Below are positions 19,030 through 31,407 of a stretch of 64,000 bases of DNA, in pieces. The first letter of the stretch is position 1; each line of letters opens with the position of its first letter. Source of the DNA: Channallabes apus (Eukaryota > Chordata > Actinopteri > Siluriformes > Clariidae); contig CM060112.1 in the NCBI GenBank assembly GCA_030522415.1, positions 2,126,001 through 2,190,000 on the forward strand, given 5' to 3'. Made by a program: the position numbers and the translations under genes. The notes beneath the pieces were generated by a model. It was not told the origin of the DNA. It did not search any database and worked only from the letters and a program-made list of their open reading frames with translations.

Positions 19030-20260
19030 CTCACAATAACGAATAAACGTTATGATTTTGTAAATGTTTTAAAGCAAATAAGATGCGCTGTTCTGTATTG
19101 TTTTTGGTGAACTTGAGCGCGTCAGAAAATGAACGCAACGTTTTTTTTAAATGGTCAGAGTCAGTCTGCTTTGCTGTTTTCCTGACACATTCATACTTCT
19201 GCCAGTGCCCTGTGGAAAACTTTATTCGTGCGGATGACCGCTGATTAAAATTATGTAGTAAATTAAAGAGGAGAGTCACGATGCCGAATCGAAATCCTGA
19301 GCCCAAACCTCATTTAAATTAAATTAACAAATAAAAAAAACAATAGCCCACATTTAGAAAACGTTTATAAATTCTTTCCAACATGAGTTGGCCCGGTGTT
19401 ATGCGCAGAGTGCCGGGAGATTTCCTGAAGCTCCGAAATCGCTGGGGCATTTTTTCATCTTTAATAACTGATGTAGGTTTTGAGCTGTATACACACGCAT
19501 TTGTGAGGGGTTTCAAACGAATTAATAAGTCCGAGCAGTGAAAGTGCTTTACAAAAGACAAACAGCTTTATTTCAGTCATAAATTCACAATAACATCACA
19601 TTCCAGCTATTATTTCCAGCCGTGGTTAAATAATGGATGAAATAATTATTTAATGCTGAACACAAACAGCAAATATGATGATTATTATAAAATGCCTGAA
19701 GAACTGACATATATTGTTCATTCATGTCTTATGATGATGTCGACACATTTTTACATTTTAAATAAGACATGTTGGCATATTGACGAATCAGGACATTCAC
19801 ATACAGTAGTTAACACTATCAGATAGCCTACTATCAGGAAATTAAATTAATTTCAAGACCATTTAAACCGAGGCATTGCCATGTCTTTCATTGTTTTGTC
19901 CCTGTTAAGACATTACAAAAACTATATAAGAAACTTATTAGGAATTTTAAAGCACGGATTTGGGCATCTCATTTCATCATTATGAAAATAGTATGAAGCA
20001 CATATATTTACATTCATCATGAAAGATTTGATGCTTCAGCATTGGAAACAATATTGTTTTAAGCTAACTAATTATACACAATTCTTCGTTGTACTTTGTC
20101 CGCCTTTTAGATAAAGTCCTTCCATGCACCATCTGTCGGATATTCAGTGAAGCACAACACATTTATTTAAATTCCCGAATGTTGCTTACGGCAAGTCGCG
20201 ACACGCCGCACACTAAATTGAGGCACCTCGCGGGAAAACACACGCAGTCATAACGGCCAG
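19030..20260. repeat. Unclassified dispersed repeat, copy X
   Basis: Large parts recur in reverse at 27600-28450 and in part at 30790-31070. Shared landmarks include TCCAGCTATTATTTCCAGCCG (19604 on), the GTCGACACATTTTTACATTTT stretch (19740) and AGTCCTTCCATGCACCATC (20115). No coding signal, no clear termini. Confidence 0.7.
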
Positions 20261-20910
20261 ATCTGGTCGTTTAATCCGTTTAATCATTTAATCCAGGTCT
20301 CATTAATCCTTGAGAGAATGAACTGATGCCCGAGGCGTCAGTCTATAGTTATATAGCGCAACTCAGCGGTAAAAGCCAGCAAATGCACAAACCAAAATGA
20401 TGCCACCATGAGGAGTGGCGGTAAAATCAGAATACCGCGTGACTACCATCTGTAGCAAAAGCAAAGGTAATACTACTACTACTACTACTACTAAAAAAAA
20501 CAATAGTAATAAGAAATGGAGAAAGTGCAGTCAAAAAAGAATCATTATAGATACAAAAGAAGAAGAGAGTGGAAAATTAAGAATAAGGACATATTGATAT
20601 TTACAGTTTGAGCTTGACGCACTGACTGTCAATAGGCACCTAAGAAAGATTAACATATTATTGGCTTCAGTAAAAATGCAATACCTGACATTGAATGCAC
20701 GTCATTAAGGTTTGTCAAGTTCAACTTTACAGCTGGCCGCGCACTGTTTCGGCAGCTCGTGAGATCCCTTTCCTCGAGATGCGCATTCTTAATGGCCACA
20801 TCTTGTATTTGCATACACTGATGTGGTTCATATCATTCTAAACCCATGTGGACAACACTCTGCAGGGTGCCTAAAGCAGAGGGGAAATCACACAATGTAG
20901 TGTTATAATC

Positions 20911-21520
20911 TAGTGATGTGTCAATCACATTTTTTTTCTCTTCAAGCCACACATGATTGGTCAACTACATGTTATGATGAGGGGTGGTGGTGTTTGTATG
21001 TATGCAGTAATAGAGGGACAGGAGGGGCAGGGTTACAGACGCAGCACAAACAGAGATGGAGAAACAAAAGAGAGGGAGATGAGAGCACAGGCGAGACACA
21101 GACGAGATGCTGGAAAAGATTCAAAAATGAGTTACAGCAGGAAACACAGTAAAATGTTAATGCATTTCATTGTAAATAGTTAATAAAGTTTATAAATAAA
21201 ATACATATAATCAGAGCCCTTTTATACAAAACCAAAGATCCAACTGAAATGGCTCTTTGTTTTTTGTATTTTTGGAGCATTCTGCTCCATGTTAAGTATA
21301 ATAAGTATACTGTATATAAGTTATAAACATTAAAAAAAAAAAATTTTTTTTACATTAGTAATTCATTTTACAAATAATTTTACATTTACATTTTACATTA
21401 TTTTAATGATAAACTAATTTAAGAAACAAAAAATATTGAGGAGCCAAAAGAGACAGCTCTTTTTTATTGAGATGAACCAAAAGAACCGGCTCTTTAAAAG
21501 AGCTGGAATTCCCATCACTA
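20911..21520. mobile_element. Non-autonomous hAT element
   Basis: The short inverted ends TAGTGATG / CATCACTA are flanked by TTATAATC (20903-20910) and TTATAATT (21521-21528), an 8-bp target duplication with one change. The right end contains the self-complementary AGAACCGGCTCTTTAAAAGAGC region. The small open frames inside show no transposase motif. Confidence 0.75.
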
Positions 21521-21528
21521 TTATAATT

Positions 21529-22290
21529 GACAGCTTCACTAGAATGGAATGCTGTACCCAGGACTCACTTTTGTTCCATTGAAACAATTATAGCATGTAC
21601 AGTAGATTCTAGATAATTGATATGTAATTATAGTTAGAATTCCAATTCCATCACAAAAGAAATAATTCAGGAAACAATGCTAAGATATTAAAAACAATTA
21701 ACTTCCTGCATTCTAACCAGAAATCTCTTACTGTAATGTTGGGCGTAGTACGCTGTATTACTACAACACTGCTAGTTTTTTTTAAACTACATTTTAAAAG
21801 CCTTAAAATCTTGAAACATTAAATGTAAATTTTAAGTTTAAAATCTGAGGGAAAGATCACTTGATGTATTCACTCATCTTCGATTTGCTTATGTACAGTA
21901 TGTGAGCCAACTGGGAGAGGAACACACACGTGAACATGATGTTCTCTGTTTATTAACAGCACAAATGTTCTGCATCATGCAAATTTGTCACAACAAGAAA
22001 ACAAGAGTCATGTTCTGGGGAAATCTGGGGAACCGTTACAACATAAATCATTAGGACGAAATCACAGAGAACGAAGACAGTGGAACATCAGTTTAGCACA
22101 GAGGTTCTCAAAATTATTCCTGGAGGACGACTGCCCTAGATATTTTAATCTTTTTCCTGCTCTACCACACCTACTTTAATTAAGAAAGTTCTGTAACTTA
22201 GTAGTAGTTAAATCAGGTCTGCAGAAAGCTGAGAAAACACTAAAATGTGCAGGGCAGTGGTTCTCCAGGAACGGATAAAGAACCAGGACT
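21529..22290. repeat. AT-rich stretch with one small inverted repeat (22115-22273)
   Basis: Nothing coding. TTCCTGGAGGACGACTGCCC near 22116 and GGGCAGTGGTTCTCCAGGAA near 22252 are near-inverse copies about 115 bp apart, in the manner of a small non-autonomous transposon. I could not identify its target duplication. Confidence 0.4.
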
Positions 22291-24535
22291 TATGTTAGAA
22301 TGATGTACATAGATTTCAGTTCAGCATTCAATACAATCATCCCCCAACACCTGATCGGGAAGCTGAGCCTGTTGGGCCTGAACACCTCCCTCTGTAGCTG
22401 GATCCTGGACTTTCTGACCAAAGGCCCCAGTCAGTGTGGATCAGGAACTGCACCTCCAGGACCACCACAATGAGCACTGGTGCCCCCCAGGGCTGTGTGC
22501 TCAGTCCAGTACACTCTGATCTCTTCACTTTTTGAACTATATTGCACAATATTTATCTTATTGCTATTTTTTGCACAAAATATTTTTAAATCATTGTTAC
22601 TACTCAGGAGTGTCAAATGTTTACTGAAATGTGTTACATTGTTGTGTTTGTCACTCTGTAGCTCTTTGTTTGTACATTTGCATGTCCACTTTGTTGTCTG
22701 TGGTCTATTGTTGTCTCTTTTTTGTATAGAAATATTTTTAGGTTAACTTACAAATAAAAAATGTAAATCTGTCATACACTGTAACAAATTGCTGTATTTT
22801 TTACAGCAAAATTATACAGAAACTTACCGTTTTGCCATTTTACAATTTATTGCTGTAATTTGCAATGCATTATGGGTTATACAGGGTTTTACAAGTGTTA
22901 ACTGTATATTTCACTGTTAGCTGTAATTAATTTACAGGTAGGAGGTGCTTTCACTGTATCTTTAATATTTTTACAAGAATTTCCTGTGCTGTTGCATTAT
23001 GGTATTGCGCCGGCTGATGTGGTTTGAAATCTGCTGGACTGAAGCACAGCTACAACAGCTGAAGAAGTTCAATTAAATTTACTTCCATAAGTATTAATTA
23101 TTTCTTTTAATGTAAAGTAATTCATATATATGGGGAATATCCTAATAAAACTTATATAACATTATATACGTTTTATCAGGATATTCCCTCTAAACTTTAT
23201 ATTTAGCTACTTTGTAAAGGGATGTTTAGTTAACTTTATTTATCTGTTGCTTCAGGTGAGGATGAGAAATACGATGCGCTCCATTTCAGAAAGCAGCCTA
23301 AACTAAAAGGTAAATTGTTATCGTCATGTTAATGTTGATATATGCTGCAGTTTCTTAGCTTTATTTGCCTTTATTTTCTAGAGAGTATTTGTAGTTTGGC
23401 AGGAACAGCATTGCTATGGAAGTGCGTGTGAGACAAAATTAATGTTACATGAAGTGCTCAGTTGTCTTTGCTGTTGAAAAATTTAAATATTAACATTGTT
23501 GGATGAGTATCTCTGAAACCTGAAGTATATTTTGTAAAGGAATGTGTCATTAATTTCTTTTTTTTTATTAATTGTTTTGTCAGGCAAACTGAAACATAAC
23601 GGAACCAAAAGGTAAAAACGTAATGTCATGCCGATGAATGCTGCTTTTTGTTACCGATTTATTCACTTTGCTCTCGATAGAGTATTTTTGAAATAATTGC
23701 ATATAAACAGACACAACAGACTGAAATGCTGACCATTTTTATTTTTAGGCAAACAGTCCCTTTAACTTTTATTTAACTATTGCTTTATGCTTTAATCTTG
23801 AGTTGTTTGTAGTTGTTTTGTAACAGCTGATTTTTTATAAGTTTTTCTGTAGTTGAAGAAGTAAAATTATGTTACCAGTGACAGTGCTGAAGTGTTGTCA
23901 GGTGTCAGCGTTAATAAACAGTTTACTTACAACAGCTTTGAATTTGAGTGATTATTTTTCAAAATCTTTGTTTTAATGCATTTACATCAGTATAATAGTA
24001 AAGTACAGTTGCAGTTCACAGCACAGTACAGGTCACAGTTAATATAGTTATTTACAGGAATTTCATAGTAAAAATGTTACAGCTACATCTTGGCTTTTGT
24101 TGAATTCACAGGATTTTATTGGCAACTTTTGTTGCCAGGTAAGTACTGTAATTTAGCGTAATTACAAAAAAAAACTGTAATGCCTTTTTACAAGTTTAAT
24201 TTTATAATCCTGTAAAAAAATTATAAAATACTGTATTCTGCAAACAACAATTTATTGTAAATTGCTAAGCAGTATCATACTGTAATCCATTTTACAGCAA
24301 TTGACAGCTATTTTACAGGATTTTATTGGCAACTTTTTTGCCAGTAAATTATTGTAAATTCTACAGTAATTCTTTACAGTGTACCTGAGCTACTGTAGTC
24401 AGCTAATTAGGTCTCTTAGTTACCTAGCTGGTTCCGATAGAGTTGTTTCCTGGAGGAACGTTGTTTCGTTTCACTGTGTACTGGTTAAATATATACGGTT
24501 GAAATGACAATAAAAGCCTACTTGATTTAACTTGA
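22291..24535 (+). mobile_element. L2-type LINE fragment, internally deleted and interrupted
   Basis: 22291-22510 codes for reverse-transcriptase block A ([20 protein letters not shown], then [14 protein letters not shown]) and decays after PPRAVCSVQ. The rest of the RT is missing and 3'-UTR-like sequence follows. After the inserted element (22777-24381) the LINE resumes to an end typical of this group (TTGAAATGACAATAAAAGCC...ACTTGACC). Confidence 0.75.
22777..24381. mobile_element. TA-flanked TTACAG-rich DNA element inside the L2 copy
   Basis: The 1605-bp insert begins CACTGTAAC and ends TTTACAGTG with TA on both sides. It carries many CTGTAA / TTACAG words in both orientations, dense within about 200 bp of each end. 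No transposase is visible, so it is non-autonomous; the superfamily is uncertain. Confidence 0.7.
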
Positions 24536-24667
24536 CCAATGGTTTAGCAGGAGTTTGCAGCCAGAGTACAGTGTGAATATGTACATGAATGTCTGTGTCT
24601 TATCAGTAAATGCTTGTTAATAAACTGTTTGTTCTCTTTTTTGTCTCATTTAGCGGTTGTGGCTGAG

Positions 24668-24668
<1 letters not shown>

Positions 24669-24703
<35 letters not shown>
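24669..24703. repeat. (TG)n microsatellite
   Basis: Seventeen TG units lie about 450 bp upstream of the protease gene. Confidence 0.95.
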
Positions 24704-24706
<3 letters not shown>

Positions 24707-24960
24707 GGGTGGAAGCAGAGCATCATATAAAAAAAGAGAGAGCAAAACCTGAACTTGTCTGTGTTCTGATTTTGTTTAGTTCTACATAAGTACGTACATG
24801 CTGAACTTCTGTTTTGGGCATTAGGACCACAAAGATAGGCCATTCACTGAGGACCAAATAGTTTTTTACATTTCAAGCTTATGATTACTACTTCACTATT
24901 TTAAAAAAAATACATTGCATGCTTGTTTTCTTTTTGACCTGGAATGTCATTTGACAGGAT

Positions 24961-25088
24961 TATATAAGTGGTTCAGTAATATGGTTATTTCCCGAGAGCA
25001 TTCCAGTCACGCAATAGGTTTGATAATACCATTGGTAGTTGCACCAGTACTGGGTAGATATAAGAGAGAGAGAGAGAGAGAGAGAGAC
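24961..25088 (+). promoter_or_regulatory. Putative protease promoter with two TATA-like boxes and a GA run
   Basis: TATATAAG at 24961 and GATATAAG at 25057 are both placed to start an RNA upstream of the ATG at 25115, giving 5' leaders of about 120 or 25 nt. A (GA)12 run (25063-25088) would lie in or just before the leader. No transcript data decide between them. Confidence 0.4.
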
Positions 25089-25114
25089 AGATAAAGACAG
25101 TCCTGAAAGCAAAT

Positions 25115-26048
25115 ATGCTGAAATTTCAGTGTGTGGTTGTGTTCCTGGTCTTGTACTTGGAAGGTAAGGCATTTGCAGCGATCAGATTTAGCGGAGTATT
25201 CAGCAGTATATGAAATAACACTTGATCTAGTCTGTCCTTTTAATTATTGTTACATATGGTTGTATTTTATTTTATAATATTACACACTGAAGAATAATTG
25301 CATATCTCCAGTGTGAAGTCTGAATACTGTATTTTGTGACACATGTTCTTTTTCTAATTTCAGGTTCCTTTTCACAGCTCAATGGTAGGTACTTCTCTCA
25401 AACTTAATTATTACCAGGCATCGAATTTTCTTTGTTCTGCTCAGCTAGATTGAGATGATAGGCATTTAAATCTTTAATTTGTATATTTCTTTTTCCTCAG
25501 TTTGTGGTAAGGCACCTTTTAACAGCCGTATTGTGGGTGGACATAATGCCACATCTGGGGCCTGGCCGTGGCAAGTTAGTTTACAGAGTCCCACTTACAA
25601 CGGCCATTTTTGTGGTGGATCCCTCATCAACAACAAGTATATTCTGACAGCAGCACATTGTGTCAACAGGTCAGTTTGTTTGGAAGCTTTCCAGAGGGGG
25701 AAAATAATATATACTGGGGTAAAAATAATATATATACAGTATAAACATGTGTCTTTCATTCTTTATCCTTTCAGCATTAACATGACTGGCCTGACTGTGT
25801 ATTTGGGGAAACAGACACTGTCTGGCCCTAATCCCAATCAAATTGTAAGAGGTGTTACAAATGTGGTCATTCACCCTCAATACAACAGCGCAACCCTTAA
25901 CAACGACATTGCGCTTCTTCTTCTGAACTCCTCAGTCACCTTTAACGGCTTCATCACTCCAGTGTGTCTGGCAGGTCAAGGCAGCACATTTTCATCTGGC
26001 ACCAACTGCTGGATCACAGGCTGGGGGTACATTGCTAGTGGAGGTAAA

Positions 26049-26132
<84 letters not shown>

Positions 26133-27079
26133 GCGTCTGTGGACCACAGAACTGAATATACTAATATTTATTAGGCAAATTTCAACCACAGACGTGTTTT
26201 ACTGTATTTGCAACATCATATACATGTTCCATGATTAGTAGAGATGTTGGTGGGTTGGTTGCTAATCGGTGACACAAAAGACAGCAATTAGTGTGAAGTA
26301 ATTACAGCTATTTTAGAACACGCTGCCAGGCATTAATTTATCTTCTGACTATATAAAATATATATATAGATCATATATGCATAAATAATTGTAAATATAT
26401 GTCTGTTGTCTATTATGTAACTATCCTTGCAACTGCATGTTTGAGATCTGTCTAACTATCTGAAATGAGGGTATAAATGGTGTTCTAATAAATACCTTTT
26501 TTAGTTATGTTTGTTTTTTTGTGTTCTGTGTGTGTAGTAAAACTGCCATCTCCTGGTCCGCTGCAGGAGGCTATGGTGCCCACTGTAGATCCAAATGTTT
26601 GTAATTTGCTACTGGGATTTGGATCCATTACCTCAAACATGGTCTGTGCTGGTTATTTACAAACAGGAGGCACAGACACCTGCCAGGTAACACACATAAA
26701 TATGAATAAGTTTCTAAATAATACAGCTTAGCTTAGCTGTATTATTAACAAACATAAAATAAATGACTTTTTATTGTAAAGGGCGATTCTGGAGGTCCCC
26801 TGGTGGTTAAGCAAGGTGCAGCCTGGATTCAGATCGGCATCACTAGCTGGGGTATAAACTGTGCTCAGCCCTACAAACCTGGTGTGTACACCCTGCTGTC
26901 CCAGTACCAGTCCTGGATTTCTAACAACACCATACAAAATACACCTGGATTTGTCATGTAAGACATTATTTTCTCATGATATATAAAAATATAATCAAAA
27001 TATTCTCAAGACCTGAATCATTGACTGATAGTCACTAAATCTTCGTTAAAATGTGTTCTTGTGTCTTGCCAGGATCTAA
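25115..27079 (+). CDS. Secreted trypsin-like serine protease (S1 family), seven exons
   Basis: Exons by splice signals and phase: 25115-25163, 25364-25384 (21-bp microexon), 25501-25669, 25775-26043, 26538-26686, 26782-26957 and 27073-27079; 279 residues. Residues 1-17 are a signal peptide ([17 protein letters not shown]). [14 protein letters not shown] gives a propeptide cysteine at 25 and an activation cut after R33. Catalytic triad: H76 (LTAAHC), D124 (NNDIALLLL), S222 (GDSGGPL). D216, six residues before the serine, predicts cleavage after Arg/Lys. N-glycosylation sequons occur at N39 and N82. The closest relatives I know are fish prostasin/PRSS27/polyserase-like proteases; unlike membrane-bound members it ends soon after the domain (...NTPGFVMI), with no membrane anchor. 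If the sixth donor is ignored, the frame stops one residue earlier. Intron 4 carries (AC)40. Confidence 0.9.
26051..26130. repeat. (AC)40 microsatellite in protease intron 4
   Basis: Eighty bases of pure AC start seven bases after the splice donor at 26044. Confidence 0.97.
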
Positions 27080-27498
27080 TAAAGTGGGTTGACCTGTTGC
27101 AGTACTTATGGATCAGCGAGAATTAAAGCACTGATGCCACACAATCTGTATATGTTTTAATGTACACGTTTGTATTTGTTTACTGGGGAAAATCTAGCAA
27201 AGTTTTACATAGTTATTGTTATTCACCTTTGATGTAATAATGGCACGTTGTGATAAATATCTTGTATGTACTGAAGATTACGTATTTTAATGTAATCACA
27301 TTAATTATCTACTTACATAATTAAACAGCACCTAAATAAACTCCCTGTTTGTCATCATTTCATGTGGATTAAATATGTAGAAAACATTCTATACAACATA
27401 AACTTTCTGCTAGAGTAAATATAAAAATATAGTCACTTTTTCATAGTCTCTTGAAAATATCTCAGATTATTACCTCATCTCATTAACCAATATTTTAT

Positions 27499-27499
<1 letters not shown>

Positions 27500-27563
<64 letters not shown>
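27500..27563. repeat. (CA)32 microsatellite
   Basis: A pure CA run about 420 bp past the protease stop codon. Confidence 0.97.
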
Positions 27564-27564
<1 letters not shown>

Positions 27565-27599
27565 CATTATATAGTGTGAACTTCTACTGATTCTCCGGA

Positions 27600-27956
27600 A
27601 GAAAAGACGGTGTTGGGCTTTCTTGTGCGCTGGTGTTGAGTTGAGGGACATATAAAATACAGATGTCGCCATTAAGAATGCGCGTTTTCCCACGAGATGC
27701 CACAATTTAGTGCGCGGCGTGCCGCAACTTGTTTGGGAATTTAAATAAATGTGTTGTGCTTCACTGAATATCCGCCAGATGACGCATGGAAGGACTTTAT
27801 CTAAAAGCCGGACAAAGTACAACGAAGAATTGTGTATAATTAGTTAACCTAAAATAATATTGTACTAGGCTATCTGATAGTGTTAACTATGCGAATGTCC
27901 TGATTCGTGAATATGCCAACATGTCTTATTTAAAACATAAAAATGTGTCGACATCA

Positions 27957-28031
<75 letters not shown>

Positions 28032-28450
28032 TATTAAGTAAATATTATTTTATCAACACGGAGTGCTTCAGGCTTTTTAGAATAATAATAATAATCATAT
28101 TTTTAGCTGTTTGTGTCCAGCATTGAATAATTATTTCATTATTATTTGACTACGGCTGGAAATAATGGCTGGAATGTGATTGTGTATTTATGACTGAAAT
28201 GAAGCTGTTCGTCGCCGTGCGGAAACCCATGGCTCGTACGTTCACTTTACAAAAGGCAGCATTTTTATCAAAAGGCTGATAAATGCCTTGTTGTTGTTCA
28301 GTATATACAATGCGACAGCGCGCTCAGTTACTGTAATCCCTCTTCTCACCTTTGATGTATGTGTGAAGTTATCAAACAGGTTTCGCAGATGGGGGGATTG
28401 GCAGTATTCAGGGGTTTAAAACGATTTAACAAAACCGAGCAGACGTCTCT
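27600..28450. repeat. Unclassified dispersed repeat, copy Y (inverted relative to X)
   Basis: The reverse complement matches much of 19500-20260 and, at 28300-28450, also 30830-31000. A pure (TA)n run at 27959-28029 interrupts it where copy X reads ATGATGATGTCGAC. No gene. Confidence 0.7.
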
Positions 28451-28459
28451 TCCTAAAAT

Positions 28460-29136
28460 GTATTTCGCCAACAAAACATAGAATAAATAGAAATAAAATG
28501 TTTAATGGTACAAATTAATTCAGACTTCATAATTACTTTGAGTGTAATTCACAAATTTACTGTGTAAATTTAATATATTATGTTTTTATGTGTATACAGT
28601 ATGTGTTATATGAATATATTATATAAGTATGTGTTTGTGTGCGCGTCTCATATGTAACATTCATATAAAATGCAATTCGTGATAAGTGTATGTTGTTAAA
28701 GTATTTGTGGAAATGTCTGTAATGACATGGCTCGTGCGAGGGGCAGAACAGGCCGGGTCGTGATACCGCGACACTCCGTGTGCACGTGTAAAAGGTGTCA
28801 GGGCCAAAGACAAAGCGCGCTGAAGAAGACATAGGCAAAGGCCAAGCCTCTGTCTGTCTAAGACACCGGCGAGAAAGTGAGGGAGAGCGACACGCATCAG
28901 TTTAGCACGCTCTCGGGTTAAAGTGCACAAAGCACAAACTCTACTCTCTCTCTCTTCCTACAATAAATCCTCGGTAAGGGCATAAGCCCCGCGAGGATCT
29001 TTTAGTTTTTTGTTTTATTTTCCAGAATCCCGTCCGTTCAGTTTTCTTTTGGTTTCCTTTTAAGTTTCTTAATCAATAATCCCACGCTATCTCCAAACGC
29101 AAATGTCTTCCCGTGTCTGTCATAAGCACTCACAAC
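28460..29136. other. No gene; GC-richer block that could be part of an old LTR
   Basis: 28718-29128 is GC-richer than its surroundings, has CAATAAATC near 28960 and a pyrimidine tract with CAG near 29024, and is then split by the hAT at 29137. It ends TG...CA-like across the hAT (to about 30131), but I find no target duplication. Confidence 0.3.
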
Positions 29137-30027
29137 CAGTGCCGGTTCTAGACAGGCACATATGGGGGGCAGTGAGGAATGTGAAGGGGGCATCATGTGT
29201 ACACATCATGTTCGAGCACTGTTTTTTTCCTGTGCTTATAGTAACAGTATTGTCCTTGCTGAATTGTGTTGTTAGCTGCATCAGAAGCCTGGAGAAGTGG
29301 AATGCACTTTGTCAGGCTTCTACCTTCAGACCTGTCCAACTTGGATGTCCCACTTGAAGACTAAGCTCCTGCTGGTATAGATCTTAAGGTCACTGAGGCA
29401 CGCAAACCCCCTGACCACAATAAGGTGGCAATACTTCAGGGGGGACGCTGAATTTTTTTTTTAAATAAATAAAATAAAATAAAATAAAATGTCCTTAATC
29501 CAGATTTTATCAATCAACGACATAATATTTATCTTAGCTGGATCGTCTATTTCTCAAAAATGTTTAACCTAAAATAAGACTTAACACACTATAACTAGAA
29601 TGTTTACAAAACTGAAAGGTTGTCTTATGAATAATAAAAAAAACTAAGTTAAAGCAGATGGGCTATAGAACAGATCATATTGTGTATTTATATATTTTTT
29701 CTTATTTTCTGTTATTTTTTTATATTAAATGAACTAAATATAATATACTAAATGAAATGTCTTCTATTTCCCTGTGTGTGCGCTGCAGCCTGTGAATGAA
29801 TACATGCAACAGAGGGACATGAGAGAAATCTAATACCGTATTATGTAGTGTCCCTTTTTCAGCGGATTTTTTCGCTACCACAGATCATTTTATCAACTTG
29901 CAATATATTCATTTTGTGAATATATTAACATGTGATTTCTCAACATATAAAAAATTTGATTTGAGGGGGCAAGACATTTATTTGAGGGGGCTCTGCCCCC
30001 TCTTTGCCCTGTGTAGAGCCGACCTCG
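29137..30027 (+). mobile_element. Complete non-autonomous hAT element, copy B
   Basis: Perfect 8-bp target duplications CTCACAAC lie at 29129-29136 and 30028-30035. The ends are CAGTGCCGGTTCTAGAC and GTGTAGAGCCGACCTCG, imperfect inverted repeats. Its left 600 bp recur at 1871-2369 (-) and 52819-53400 (+), and its right end at 3384-3492. No transposase frame. Confidence 0.88.
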
Positions 30028-30377
30028 CTCACAACTCCTATTTCACTGACCCCCTCTAAACCCCTGCGTCAGGGCTCTTATAATCAGTAAAACATCTCTT
30101 GGTGCGGATCTCCACACCGCACCCCCTAACAATATAATTAGGAGAAATATGTAAATTAAGGATGTCTTGAAACATAATGCAGTAACTCTTTATTCATTTG
30201 AACACGGTAAAGGTGTTAATGTTTTGTACTTTCCTTTATTCATCCTTTCTGTTTGTGTTTAGGTTTCACTGTTTTCCACATACATACAACGTTTGGACAA
30301 GGTCATATATACAAACGTTGTTCCCGAAGCGATATTAAATAAGGAAAACACAATTTTGTTTCAATACAGTTTTATTA

Positions 30378-30758
30378 TTCATTCATTCATTCATTTTCTA
30401 TACCGCTTAATCCTGTGTTCAGGGTCGCGGGGGACCTGGAGCCTATCCCAGGAGACTTCGGGCACTAGGCGGGGTACACCCTGGACAGGGTGCCAATCCA
30501 TCGCAGGGCACACACACATACACACACTCACACACCCAATCACACACTACGGGCAATTTAGGAACGCCAATTAGCCTAACCTGCATATCTTTGGACTGTG
30601 GGAGGAAACCGGAGTACCCGGAGGAAACCCACCAAGCACGGGGAGAACATGCAAACTCCATGCACACAGAGACGGGAATCGAGCCTGGCCGGGGAATCGA
30701 ACCCAGACCCTGGAGGTGCAAGGCGACAGTGCTAACCACTACACCACCGCGCCGCCTC
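30378..30758 (-). mobile_element. tRNA-headed SINE, full copy
   Basis: Same family as 18619-18980, opposite strand. Target duplications ACAGTTTTATTA at 30366-30377 and 30759-30770 are perfect. The (ATTC)n tail starts at 30378 and the tRNA-like head ends at 30758. The open frames across it are fortuitous. Confidence 0.92.
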
Positions 30759-30789
30759 ACAGTTTTATTAAATATAGAATATTTTTATG

Positions 30790-31070
30790 TTTTGCTGCCG
30801 AAATACATTTTAGGCAGAGATGTCTGCTCAGTCTTGTTAAATCGTTTTAAACTCCTCAATTCTGTGAATTCCCCCATAAGCGAAACCGGTTTGATAACTT
30901 CACACCTATTGTGAATGAAAGGTGAGAAGAGGGATTACAGTAACTGGGTTATGTGGGTGTCACCTCGGAGCGCACTGTCGCATTGTATTCAGCGAATAGA
31001 CTAAAACAAAATCATGATGGCTTCAGCATTGGAAACAATATTATATTAGGCTAACTTTATTAAAGATTAT
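30790..31070. repeat. Dispersed repeat, copy Z (partial)
   Basis: 30830-31000 matches the reverse of 28300-28450, and 31010-31065 matches copy X near 20025-20080 (TTCAGCATTGGAAACAATAT). No coding signal follows up to the LINE at 31408. Confidence 0.6.
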
Positions 31071-31407
31071 TCACTTTTGTATTCTTTGTATTCTTTTTGT
31101 ACATTCACGCAGGCATCTTTAAATTTGAACGGAAAATAATAGTGGACAGGTAGGAACGTTGTTTTTCATATAATTTAAATGGCTGAATGAAGTTAAATAT
31201 ACACAATAAATTAATAATTGCGTTTGCTTTACATTTGAGCACTCGTTGAGCTTTTTCATTTTATATACTACCAAATCATGTATTTGTGGGACTAATACTG
31301 TTTTATTTATATTTTACAACATTACATGCAGTTTCTAATTTACTTGCGATTGTACTTTTAAAATGTATCCTACGTATCTACAGTATAAGCATATTTAACT
31401 ACTTCAG

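Noticed and set aside
20953..21183. Frames inside the hAT at 20911-21520
   Set aside because: No hAT transposase or BED-finger motif; the element is too short for a gene.
28718..30131. Solo LTR of an endogenous retrovirus split by the hAT
   Set aside because: TG...CA-like ends and a polyadenylation-like signal are present, but no target duplication or second copy could be found.
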